A stretch of DNA of 17,226 bases from Pleurotus djamor (taxonomy: Eukaryota > Basidiomycota > Agaricomycetes > Agaricales > Pleurotaceae), in contig JAPEVF010000941.1 in the NCBI GenBank assembly GCA_029747585.1, positions 1 to 17,226 on the forward strand, read 5' to 3'. Position numbers and translations under genes: made by a program. The first letter of the stretch is position 1. Each line of letters starts with the position of its first letter. The notes under the pieces are model-generated. The model searched no databases, was not told the DNA's origin, and saw nothing but the letters and a program-made list of their open reading frames with translations. Shown piece by piece: positions 6,955 through 16,474 of this stretch.

Positions 6955-8934
6955 ATGCTGTACTCTTTGCGTCTCAATCGTCGCTCCCGCCCATGGCCTC
7001 CTCGTGCCCGGCCACGCGAAGATGATGCGTTCTACAATCCGCTGCCAGCGCCCTCCGACTTGCTCACTCATCAGTCACTCCGTCTTGCCAAAGTGACCCT
7101 ACATTTGAGCGAAGTCCTTGTCAAGGTCGAGGTGATGATCGCCAAAATATCAAGCATGGCGGAGAATGCAGCCCGGTCGTCTAGTCATTCACGCGAATCC
7201 ACCTTTCACACAGCCTACGTCCAAGTTTGGATCACAAGTTCGGCACCTTCCGAAATATGCAGGCTGATCCGCGACGCCATTTGTCCTCTCCCCTCGCGAT
7301 ACTCAGACAAAAACCATTCTCCCATCGTGCGCTTGCTCATGAAAGTCTTAGAGCTTTTTCGCAAGGCTCTTGGAGCTGTCCAGTTCATGAAACCCACTGG
7401 ATCTGATCCCAAAGTCCTCCAGAGGTTCAACGAGTCACTCATCGAACTCTGCGAAGCAAACAAATTTTTGCACGACGTCTGTGATTACGATATTATGGGA
7501 AGATTCTACTTGGCATCCCGTCGTGTTCACCATATGCAACGTCGGTTCGATGATGAACTCACAAATATGCAGTCAAGGGAATCGATTTCAAGCAGAGAGG
7601 CAGTACCTGCGGTCGAGGTACATGTGGCGGAGGTGCACAAGAAGCAATGGCTCGAACGCTACGATGATGAGGTACCTGAATTGAACGTAGCCGTGAGGCG
7701 ATTGCTCCAATACTTCAACCATCGGGTCGCTGAGGTGCAGGTAGAGGTCCCTTTGAAGCGACGGCTCCTTCGCAGCTGCCATGAGGCACTTGTGATGGTT
7801 GTCTTCACGGAGCAACAGTGGGACGGAGGTCACAACCATAAGGTACCTGCGGGCATCTTTTCGCTTCAATTTCCACAGGATTGCACAATGCCAAGTTTAT
7901 ATTCACGCAGCGACTATCGGGCGGAGCTGAGTAAAAAGTATCCCCTACACCAGTGTCTCCAGATATTGGAGTCTACATTAAAGGTTCTAGAGACGTACAA
8001 TCCATTTCCTTCCTCCCCTTCAAATAAGCAAACCGAGCTCATTTGGGAAACAGCTTCTCGAGCTACGGAAAGATGGGAGCAATCGGCTTCAACATCGGTG
8101 ATCAGCCGCTTGTTGGATGCATTGTATGATCTTAACTCCCGAGATCGGCGGCTCCTGGACTGGCAGATGTTGTTCCAAGGAATCACTCTGTGCGCAAAGA
8201 AAATGGCTTCTTTGACAGGCCGCAAACTGGAGACGCACAATGCCCATTTCGAACCTACCAGCAAATGGAGTATCCCAAGTCCAGCAGAGGCTGTAGCACC
8301 ACCGGATGCTCCTACTGCATATATTGATGACAACACGCCGACACTGCCGACACCTGTTCCGGAAAGTGGTGAGGACTCAGTTCATCGCCTGATGTGAATA
8401 CTCTAAACGATATCAGATCAAGCTACACCTGAGACTCCACCCCAGCACACATCCGACCCCAAAGAGTCAGAGCCAGCACCTGAGCCCATAACTGAGCCCA
8501 GACGCCCCGAGGGTAGGACAGGCAATCCTTCCTTTGAGTTAATGAACTCCGCACAAGGCGTCACTATCACGTCTTCAGAAATCAACCAGGTCGCCGGAGA
8601 TCAACATAGTATGCTACTCATCTCATACTTCCCTACGCTTTCGTGCTAATTTTCACCTTCAGTCCAACGTCAAGTTATCCAGACAACAATAGTCAAACTA
8701 CCATCGGCTCCGTTTTCCGTTCTCTACGCCTCGGTCCTGAATCCGGTTTTTTGGAGACAGCCGACGATCGAACCTTCCTTTAGAACCGAAGTTTTGAGGA
8801 AGTTATTATCCATACTCCAAGAGATGTCGGGATCCATTCCACCCGCCCTTGCGGGAGCTGGTGGGGCTTTAATTGCGCTCATGCTGTACGAAAGGTCTGC
8901 AGTGAGCATGGGCCAACAGATGCTCATCGAGTAG
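6955..8934 (+). CDS. Uncharacterised 625-aa helical protein with a C-terminal GVTI...VAGDQ motif, 3 exons
   Basis: Exons 6955-8368, 8417-8608 and 8663-8934 sum to 1878 nt in frame. Intron 1 (8369-8416, 48 nt, GTGAGG...ATCAG) is a multiple of three and holds the TGA at 8395 that would otherwise end the frame. Intron 2 is 8609-8662 (GTATGC, branch GCTAAT, TTCAG). The ATG at 6955 is the first in frame; the frame upstream has no ATG. Residues about 10-440 are predicted helical and charged. They include a Val/Glu-rich middle (VEVHVAEVH, later VAEVQVEVP) whose DNA repeats GGTACCTG, suggesting internal duplication. Residues 441-505 are a Pro/Thr/Glu linker. Residues 513-535 read SAQGVTITSSEINQVAGDQH, a motif I know from Agaricomycete NACHT/STAND proteins and relatives. 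The C terminus has a glycine-alanine apolar stretch (PPALAGAGGALIALMLY). No NACHT or enzyme motif is seen. Function unknown. Confidence 0.85.
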
Positions 8935-8974
8935 GATGTGGACGTCTCGGTGGCCTTCGTTTATGCTCGTGTAC

Positions 8975-8993
8975 ATACTCTACCCTAGAGTAT
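8975..8993. repeat. 3'-flank hairpin ATACTCTA-CCC-TAGAGTAT
   Basis: A perfect 8-bp inverted repeat with a 3-nt loop lies 41 bp after the stop of the preceding gene, probably in its 3' UTR. Half-sites (ATACTCTA, CTAGAGTA) recur nearby at about 8398-8405, 9008-9015 and 9153. Confidence 0.4.
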
Positions 8994-9169
8994 ACCCAAA
9001 TCTTAATCTAGAGTACGTATATGACTGATTACTTTGACTTCGGGAAGTACAGCGTATACATTTATCTCGTCAGGGCGATGATAACGTGAATAGTAAGTAA
9101 CAGCGACGAGGCTCAGACACAGGTAAGATAGTTGGTCATTGAGTAATGTGTATACTCTATACGTGTGAA

Positions 9170-9203
9170 AACGTTCATCAACCTCAGCTCAACGTTCATC
9201 AAC
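9170..9203. repeat. Direct repeat, 13 bp, period 21
   Basis: AACGTTCATCAAC occurs at 9170-9182 and again at 9191-9203, separated by CTCAGCTC. No coding context is seen. Confidence 0.6.
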
Positions 9204-9732
9204 TACCACATCGTCCCTGCCCCAAGCGGCGATCCGTCCTACCACGGGGAGGAGGGGTAGAGGACGCGATTGCTAGGTACTCCGCGCAATCGTTGCCGTT
9301 CTCAAAAGCTCGGGGTGTGCCGTGAGTGTGTATGATAGGGTGAGAGGCGCATGTGGTAGGGGAAACGCAAAACGATTGAGGAGAGAAGCTTCAAGTTTGA
9401 AGCGTGGGTGTGGAGTGGCGGAGCGCGGCAGCGACGAGCTCGGCTCATGCCAGAGTAGCCCAGGTCGACACAAGGTTGAAGGAAGGGAAAAGAGGAGGGA
9501 CTCCAGGCGCGACTGAACCGAGAAACTGAGGTGCCGCGGTCGGTTGGGGAGATGGCCTGCGCGTAGACGGTGATGGCAACGATGAGATCAAAGAGAGACG
9601 ACGGTCACGGAGGAGCAGGCTTCGCGAAGAGGGGATTCGCGCTGAATCAACTCCAATTCGGGTGTCAATCACTGTGTCCTCCTGTCTGCATCCCACCCGG
9701 CACCCAATTCCTCCATTCGCCCCGTCTTCGTG

Positions 9733-9756
9733 GTCGTCTTCATCGTCGTCTTCATC
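9733..9756. repeat. Minisatellite seed, two perfect 12-bp units GTCGTCTTCATC
   Basis: GTCGTCTTCATC stands twice in tandem. A unit differing by one base (GTCGTGTTCATC, circularly permuted) recurs at 16475-16510. Confidence 0.65.
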
Positions 9757-10368
9757 AACCTTCCCGCCTTCCCAACCCCTCTATGACAGTACACCAAGGA
9801 GTACGAATACGCGAGCACTCAAGCTCAAGCACCATGACTTCAAGCTCGGGCTGTATCCTATTGCTGTGAAGAGTAGATCGGTATGAGCAATGGCAACGAC
9901 TGAATGTAGAACACGTACCCTTTGAAATCATTGCAGAGATGATATAGAAGGGGGTTTGATGAGCGTGAGAGAGGGATGGGCGTTGCTCAAGCCTGAGAGT
10001 AAGAACACGACGTCGAAGGTGTTCTGACTAAGTTCGTCCTCTACGCCATCCTTAGCCTCGAACGACTTCTTTCAACTATCTCTCCGTCCTGTGGGGCGTC
10101 CAGCCACGTCCGATGGCGTCCACCTAGCATCGTCCCCGGAAGCGCGAGCTCTGGGTGTGTACGACTCCAGACGGTTGCAGGCACCTTGTGGGGGTGCAGT
10201 GCGATTCGGTGAGATGATGCGATGGCTGGAATTTGAGACCTGCAGCTTCGAGCTGGCCGTGCGGAGATAGAGCGGCGTGGAGACGGCGGCGTGCTCACTG
10301 CTCAGCCTCGCTCATACTGTCGAGAATTGAGCGAGGTGATATTATTGCCAAAGGAGACGAGATATCAA

Positions 10369-11080
10369 TCATGATGACGACTTAGTGTCGGAGGAGGGAG
10401 AAGGGAGAAGGGAGAAGTCGAGGCGTTGTAACCTGGAATACGGGGTGGCTGGGATAGGCGTGACCTTGAAGGGAAGCAGAAGCTGCTTGATCATGTTGGC
10501 GAGATCGATGACTGTCAAAAATGTCGAGGGGGGCCATTTGGTTGGATGATCATGACATTCGCCGAGCATGACGCTACCCAACAGCGTCCTCATTGATCCT
10601 TCATCGACATCGATCACAGCCCTTCCTTGCTTTGCTCGCGTTTCGCTCTGAACCATCTCCGTCGAGTCAGTAGATGCTGAAACGCGCCCACGTCGTATTG
10701 TTATCGCCGCCTTCTTGTCCCAAAGCTTCCGGCTGCGAAGAAGTCGTCCTGACGCTAAAAACGAAGGGAAAAGGGTTAGGAAATCCATTGGAGAGGGCTC
10801 GAAGGCAAAGCAAAGAAGAAGACGTACCTATAGGTATCGGCGTAGAGAGCTTTGTTGAGCTGACGGAAAGTCAACAAATCTGGGTCGGTCTTGACTGGGA
10901 CGGAGAGTCATTGGCATTGACATTGGAGGGTCCCGGGCAGAGGCAAGAAGGAAAAGTAAGTAATGCCATCGGTACTAGGAAGCCAGTCGTGATGACTCCA
11001 GGGCAAAGTGGAAAGACGGGGGCAGATGACCTGGAAGGTTTGCTCCCAATTCGTGAGCTGGGAGGGGATGGTGCTTCCAT
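10369..11080 (-). pseudogene. Possible degenerate F-box-like gene (low confidence)
   Basis: On the minus strand a frame near 10895-10828 reads PDLLTFRQLNKALYADTY. This has the leucine and L-x-x-L-N-K-A-L pattern of the second half of an F-box domain. It ends at a strong donor (TATAG/GTACGT, donor base 10827). A frame-keeping acceptor exists at 10733, which would join it to the open frame down to 10369. That intron of 95 nt would be long for this genome, and the better acceptor at 10755 leads to a stop. Upstream, an ATG frame (11080-10871) gives a Ser/Pro-rich leader but no clean splice to the F-box part. I could not build a full model, so this is a decayed or heavily diverged gene, or chance. 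If real, the F-box would recruit an SCF ubiquitin ligase through Skp1. Confidence 0.25.
10396..10416. repeat. Three tandem GGGAGAA units
   Basis: Perfect 7-bp tandem repeat (10396-10402, 10403-10409, 10410-10416). Confidence 0.6.
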
Positions 11081-11111
11081 TGGGGCTCTGCGACGGCGAA
11101 AAGCGAGCTAA

Positions 11112-11541
11112 TGCGTGTGTCGATCGATAGGTCAACCCGTCGGTTCAAATAGCGAGCCCATAGGCCAAGTAGAAAGCGAGGAGATAGAGATGTTGGATAC
11201 TGGAAAAGTTGGCGGGTGGGAAGCAAAGTGTACGCGCGTCCTCCCACGTGGCACAGGCGTTTAGGCTTTCTGGATCAACGGTCCGGCTAATACCCCCGAA
11301 ATCGAGTTCATAGTCCCCTGTTACAACTCCGGAGCCCATGGACAACAGATAGACTTCCCGCTTCCTCCCGTCATCAAGGCAAGGACGAGGACCCCCGGGA
11401 CCTCGAAGGCAATTAATGTCCCGTTCCCGCCGCTGATGCGTTACGCCGCATGCCAAAACAGTATGTTGAATATATTCTATGTTCGGAAAGTTTATATGTT
11501 GTTGAATGNTTTTTTGTAACTACAAGTTGTATATCTAAAAC
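11112..11541. other. Intergenic DNA downstream of the transposase gene
   Basis: A minus-strand frame (11456-11145) has no ATG and no recognisable domain. From about 11461 to 11541 the DNA is AT-rich, fits the 3' flank of the transposase gene, and contains an undetermined base at 11509 before a run of six T. I found no terminal inverted repeat matching the other side of the transposase. Confidence 0.45.
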
Positions 11542-14500
11542 TTAAACATGTGTAGTCTCGTTTTCACCTCTCGACTGGACGGCTCGCCTCTGGACAATGA
11601 CTAAGGCATGTGTGAGAAAAGATGGAACTTCGCAGACATAAGTTGGGGCACACCTTTGCGATAAAGCGACGCTGCTGCACGTCGATACGGTGTTGGTAGT
11701 TGGTCTCGTGGATGGATCCCGAGCCCCGAATATAGTTCCAATGTGGCTGCTGTCCGAGCATCATACTGCATGCCCCGCATGATGCCAGCAAGTAGTGTCA
11801 TATCAACACCATCACGGTTGATGTTTCGATGGGCCTGTTCATTTCCATTTGTAGACGACGGCGCTGATTTCCATATCTCAAGAGGGATAAAGCTGAGGGG
11901 GCGGTAAAGCGCGGGCAAAACAAACTTTGAACTCTCTTTGTCTTTGAGCCAAGCTAACACATTGATCAGTACGCAAGAATAAGGGGACGACAAGAGCGAC
12001 GTACCGAGAGCCTTCTTCCCTCCGCGTTGGATGGTAGAAAGTGTCTCCTTGTAGTTAGGGAGTGGTGTTGCTGATGCCAAGCTTGACATTGCGGCACGAA
12101 CTTCGCTTGTCGTCACAGTCCGGAGTTCATGTATGTTGCGCTTGAAATGAACGACACAGATACGGTAGAAACGCTTGAGGTGGTCGTACGCGTCCAAGTC
12201 TCGTAGTTGACGGTGAGGTTCGTGATGACAGGGGGATGTGAGGCCTTGGCATAGACTTCGGCAAAACATGCCAAGGCCTAGTATCATTGAAGTGAGGAAC
12301 TGCACGTCTCGAAGATAAAAAAGGGTGCTTACCCAATGCCTGGCCTCTGTGCGCGTCCGCTACCCAAACATCAAATCCACTTCCATGTATGTGCCGAAAG
12401 CATGGTCCCCTTCCAGTATCACTCTGAGCAATCTCAAAGATCCGACGAAATAGAATAAAGTGTGCTTCACCCGATTGGGAAGTGGTAAACGCGCGAGAGG
12501 AAACAACGGCTAAGCAAACATGAGACAAATCCTTACTAAATATGGGATGGTGGTCGTAAACAACTTACAGCGGAGGTTGGCATCATCCCATGTCTCGATT
12601 TCGAACTCTTGGTAGTCATGGATGCGCTTGAACGAGGTATCGATGGTCACTCGTTGAGAATTGAGGAGTTGCCGGGACATGGATGGAGTCATACAGATGA
12701 TGAGAGTAAATTGAGTTGAATCACTTAGAGTATGGACCTCGACAGCGCGTAGATAGCGTTCTTCAGGCGGCGCTGCTCGCTGGCCCTCGAGAAGCAGCTT
12801 CGCACCTGTGGGAGAGACATGATAAACGGGGAAGTTGTAAATACAACGGTGCGCTCACCTTCAAGACCTGTTCCTTTGGGAAAGAACTCACTGCGGAGGA
12901 TCCCAATGCATCGACGGACATGGTCGAAGTTGCCAAGGGATGGATGTAGCTGTGAAAGGGGCGGATCGAGTTTCTTTGTCCAGGATAGATACTTGCGGAA
13001 TGATTGCATGAAAGCCGAATCAAGGGCAAGTTTTCGTGGGCTTGTATCTGCCAATTTCCAATCAAGGGTCATCAAGAGAGCGTGAAATACGCCCATAATG
13101 GTGTCAGGTGTCTTGGTTGGACGGGGCGGGGGGTGAGTGTGGGGATGACGGCATATAATGACGACGAATGGACATGCTTGAAGGTCATATGGTGTGTAAA
13201 TATCGAAGGTCGAAGGGCATTTCTTTGTCTGCGGCTTCAGCAAGCCACGCTTGAGCCGGCCACGAGAGTCACGATGCCAATGTGCTAAGAAGAGGGTTAG
13301 TAGAGGGTCTTATCGCCCAGATATTATAAGGAGGACTTACGGCACAGTTCCTTTTGTTCACTTCGCGACGCGGTGAAGGTGCAGCTGACAAGGGGTCCAT
13401 AACCCTTTGCCTGAGCGGTGATCTCGTAATTTGATATGACGGCGTTGTTCGAAGTCAAGAGGGCTTCGAGATATCCCAAATCGTAGTCGTTGAGGTCAGA
13501 GATGTAGAGGTGGTCAAGGTTTTTAGAGGATCGATGTTCGCATCTTGGAAAAACATAAGGACGTCATTGATTGGAGAAACGGACATAACTCAATTTAGAC
13601 TTACTCGAGGAATCGTTGACCTTGCTTCCCCACCCTCAGCTTGAATTCACCCGCGCAGGGAGCAGGCCGCTTTCTCGGGCTACGAGATCCATGCTCAAGT
13701 CCGCCGCCTGGTCGACTGGTCTGGGAATTCTAAACAAACATGATAATGGTGAGCGCCGAAATTGAAGCGCTTCTTTACAACTTACCTCCCCGACATCACA
13801 GCCTCTCTCCTTCAGCGCACAATAGAGTCCAAGCGTCCTCATGAATACTACCTCTTCAGCCCCACAATTGATAGAGCTCTCGGCTCTCTGTGATAAAATC
13901 TCCGGCCTCATCATCACATATCCCGTGTTACCCTCAGCTTCGCCATTTGAAAATTCACAGTACTTCAGGCCTCGACCTGTGAGTAAGCGGGTCAGCTCTG
14001 CAAGCCGGCGTACTCACTCAGTGGAACCTACATGATGTTTTCAGCTGGCGGCACTTGAACGGCTTTCCCGTTCCATCCAACAAGAGTCCGCAGCCTACAT
14101 TGTCGTGACCCCCGTGCGAGTCGCCTAGTGAGTATTGGATATTTCCCTTCGGATGGACAAATGGTTTCCCATCTACGGAATATCTGTGAGCAATGGCGTC
14201 GGTGCTGTTCCCAGCTGTCTGGGGATATTCAACGACCGCTTCCAGTGGATGATCAACAATGTGAGTAACTTTTGTTTGTCGGTTAACATGATGCTTTTTG
14301 TCCTGTTTTTCAGCAGGAGAGAAGAGTCTAGCCATAGGAGCCTGGTATCCCAACTGGGGCATAAGAGAGACATGTTCTTGAGGTAGGTTGATTCCGTTGC
14401 CGTCAGAACTCATATCCAACCGAGGCTGAGACCGTTCAGTAGCAGTGTCCAGCACTTGGAGTCCAGTCGCTGACAGTCCAACGGTCTCGAGAATCTTCTG

Positions 14501-14551
14501 CGCGTCATCCAGGGCTTTTCGTTGGGCTTCAGAGAGGGCTGGCGCGGGCAT
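11542..14551 (-). CDS. MULE-like DDE transposase family protein, 836 aa, 10 exons, open
   Basis: Exons (minus): 14551-14032, 13976-13786, 13729-13605, 13543-13341, 13284-12859, 12805-12569, 12509-12333, 12277-12005, 11953-11654, 11600-11542. They total 2511 nt; nine introns of 51-61 nt all keep frame. The start is ATG 14551 (MPAPALSEAQRKAL). Residues about 150-350 are Cys/His-rich (CRQLKTSCRGLKYCEF; CEHRSSKNLDHLYI; QKELCPHWHRDSRGR), a likely zinc-binding DNA-recognition part. Residues 390-490 carry the conserved PHTHPPP, LHPSLGNFDHVR and PKGTGLEG blocks. The MULE core follows: IDTSFKR (Asp544), VADAHRGQALGLG (Asp619), CVVHFKRNI (667-675) and NGNEQAHRNINRDG (Glu756), a candidate D-D-E. I know this layout from multicopy Agaricomycete proteins. 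The frame is unbroken, so it is either recently active or domesticated; the nine introns favour a host-like gene. No terminal inverted repeats were found. Confidence 0.9.
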
Positions 14552-14901
14552 CTGGTGTGTATATTTTCGTAACCGCAGGCAGTCGCAAACTCATAAGTCC
14601 TCGCAAGTAGCAATTTCAATAGGCCATCATGCATCATCCTTTTCTCTACCATGCCGCGGTGAACACGGTTGGCATCGTTTGCATCCGTATTTCACCTTGA
14701 CTACCGCTGTCCTTGGACTTCGAGCCTCCCTCACTGTACTTCCCGACGTCCCGTTATTATTTTTTTTCATTAGNTTTTTCCCGTATTTCCGACTGTTATC
14801 CGCCACTGGGTGTAGTCATTACACAGTTAATACAAATCACATCGCTACAATAAATACGACAGCCTTGGTGTCGTAAAGTCAGAGTTCAACTCCTGCCCAA
14901 C
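14552..14901. promoter_or_regulatory. 350-bp divergent intergenic region
   Basis: This stretch separates the starts of the transposase gene (minus) and the zinc-finger gene (plus) and so must hold both promoters. It contains a T-rich tract (about 14756-14779) with an undetermined base at 14774, and an AT-rich part (14821-14865) ahead of the ATG at 14902. I see no tRNA or TIR in it. Confidence 0.5.
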
Positions 14902-16077
14902 ATGCCCATGCCTGGTACCCCAGCCGCTGTCGACGAAATCTTCCACTCCTTCATCTACGCACAGGCAGACAGCAACGAAATTGCAGTCTGGAGCCCTGAG
15001 CTCGAAAGAATCTGTCAAATTGCTTAGTTCGTAACCATATCACATCTATTAACATGTTTGTGACTCACGTTTCACTTTGTAGCCCCATAACCAAAGAAGG
15101 CGAACGTATCGTGCCGGATGGCATACGGGATTATCTTCGTCGTCGTCAGAAACTCTGGGTTTGCTTCTGCGCTGTTGTCTCGGGCGAGCCCACCTCCTGC
15201 CGGATCGTCGATGGCGAGACTACTGGAGAAACCTATGCATTCTGTTACTTCAACCCGAGCCGCTGCGGGTTTTTTAGTGAGTCGTTTGCGAACGTGATGG
15301 TCGAGGCCAGTATACCTAACTTGGTTATTCATGTCATCAGTGAATATTTCAGAAAAACGAGAGACCGCTACCTTGGAATCTAGATATTCCCTCATTCCGA
15401 CAAATGGTAAGCCACGTTGTAATTGTGTACCTGGCATTCTGGCTCATTGTCTGTTGATCTAGGGAGTCGACAAGGTGCTAGGACCTACAACGCAAACGCG
15501 TTAGCCAAGGCGTTCNAAAAAATCGCACCCCATGCTTGCGGAGGGAATCGTGTACTTCCCGGGTTATGTGGGCTCTGAAGGGAAGCAACTTGCAGGGCCC
15601 ATGCTCAACACGCCACCCATGGGGTTCCAGCCGCCTTACCCTCGTCGCCCAGACCTCCCAGGGCGTCAGATGAAGACAGTTGGTGAGTGAACCCTTTTAT
15701 TAAACATATCGACCTTGAATTTACAAAGCATACCAGGGAAATTGACCATATTTGGCCCTCTCGTCCTCCCTCCAGTGACCGGCCGCGAATTCTACTCCCC
15801 CGACAAAACCTCCTACGCAACGTTCCCTTCCCGCGAGCCAGAGTCACCCACTCCAATAGGTGGTCGTGTCCACTCAGAAATCCAACCAGTTGCTGGGCCG
15901 TCGCAAGGCGTGCGGAGAGATGTGACGGTGCAGGAGCTTGAGTGTCTTGAACAATTGAAACGTGGCGAGGGGATAGCAAGTTGGGCGTGGGAAGGTGTGG
16001 TTGAAGAATGTACCCGATGCGAGCGCTTTTTCCTCGCAACATATCTTTGTGACCACATTCTTCTTTGTTACGCTTAA
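14902..16077 (+). CDS. GRF-zinc-finger-like protein, about 314 aa, 5 exons; frame crosses an ambiguous base
   Basis: Exons 14902-15026, 15083-15276, 15341-15406, 15463-15682 and 15737-16077, with introns of 54-64 nt; the junctions keep frame. Exon 3 could also begin at 15353 in the same frame. In exon 4 the frame before the N at 15516 (TYNANALAKAF) and after it (KKSHPMLAEGIVYFPGYV) differ by one base. Leaving the N out makes them one frame of 945 nt, so N is probably a spurious base beside the A6 run. Residues 69-106 read C-x-C...C...FCYFNPSRCGFF, close to the zf-GRF pattern ending in C-GFF, a small zinc finger of nucleic-acid enzymes. The end has C293-x2-C296-x9-C306-x-H308-x3-C312, possibly a second zinc site. 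The middle is Pro-rich. It is divergent from the transposase with a 350-bp shared promoter region. Function unknown; the GRF call is by motif only. Confidence 0.75.
15516..15516. other. Undetermined base (N) that decides the frame of exon 4
   Basis: The N sits between TTC and AAAAAA. Counting it as a base leads to a stop 29 codons on; omitting it joins two open frames into one. Confidence 0.7.
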
Positions 16078-16474
16078 ACGTACATCGAATATTTCTTGTG
16101 TATATACAGTAGAACTCACTCCGCGGTATTGGTGAGGGTGTCTGTAGTCCTCTCGACCATGAATTTAGATCCGCCTTCTGATGAATCTCGATGCTTCCGA
16201 CTTGTAACAGGGGACTAAAGACTGCCCGAAATCTTCATCCCCTTTGCAGAGAGCGACTGCGGGGAGTCCGTTTCTATTACTAACGGCAATGTGCACGGTC
16301 GAGATGGTCGTTGAGCGGGCGAGCGACGTTTAGTGGGAGGTGGTAAGGTGACTGGGAATGGGATCCACTGTGTTTGCTCTGGGATAGCTGCTGCATGTGT
16401 CTTCTCAATCGACCAGGTTCATCGTCTCCACCGTCCTCCCCCTCGTTTCATCCTCCAACATCCAATCAATCGCA

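Larger units (their letters stand above)
8935..10368. other. Gene-poor DNA with short repeats
   Basis: No spliceable coding frame is convincing. It holds the 8975-8993 hairpin, a 21-bp-period repeat at 9170-9203, a 12-bp repeat pair at 9733-9756, and GC-rich stretches whose antisense frames look proline/serine-rich but have no recognisable domain. Confidence 0.5.

Noticed and set aside
8369..8397. Ending the 6955 gene at the TGA at 8395
   Set aside because: A 48-nt intron with good borders removes this stop and leads to two further open exons with a recognisable motif.
10674..11111. Plus-strand 145-codon frame
   Set aside because: Gly/Glu-rich with no domain; the opposite strand has the only protein-like segment (F-box-like).
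11601..12305. A single-exon 234-aa minus-strand gene
   Set aside because: Its inner parts are introns 11954-12004 and 11601-11653 read through; removing them restores the family pattern (GGKKALAWLKDKESSKF).
14862..14900. tRNA-like B box (GAGTTCAACTCC) before the zinc-finger gene
   Set aside because: No acceptor stem, anticodon arm or A box could be folded around it; it lies in the gene's 5' leader.
15341..15406. Alternative frame of exon 3 reading PLPWNLDIPSFRQM
   Set aside because: It looks protein-like but cannot be reached from exon 2 in phase and leads to a stop in exon 4; the other frame is continuous.
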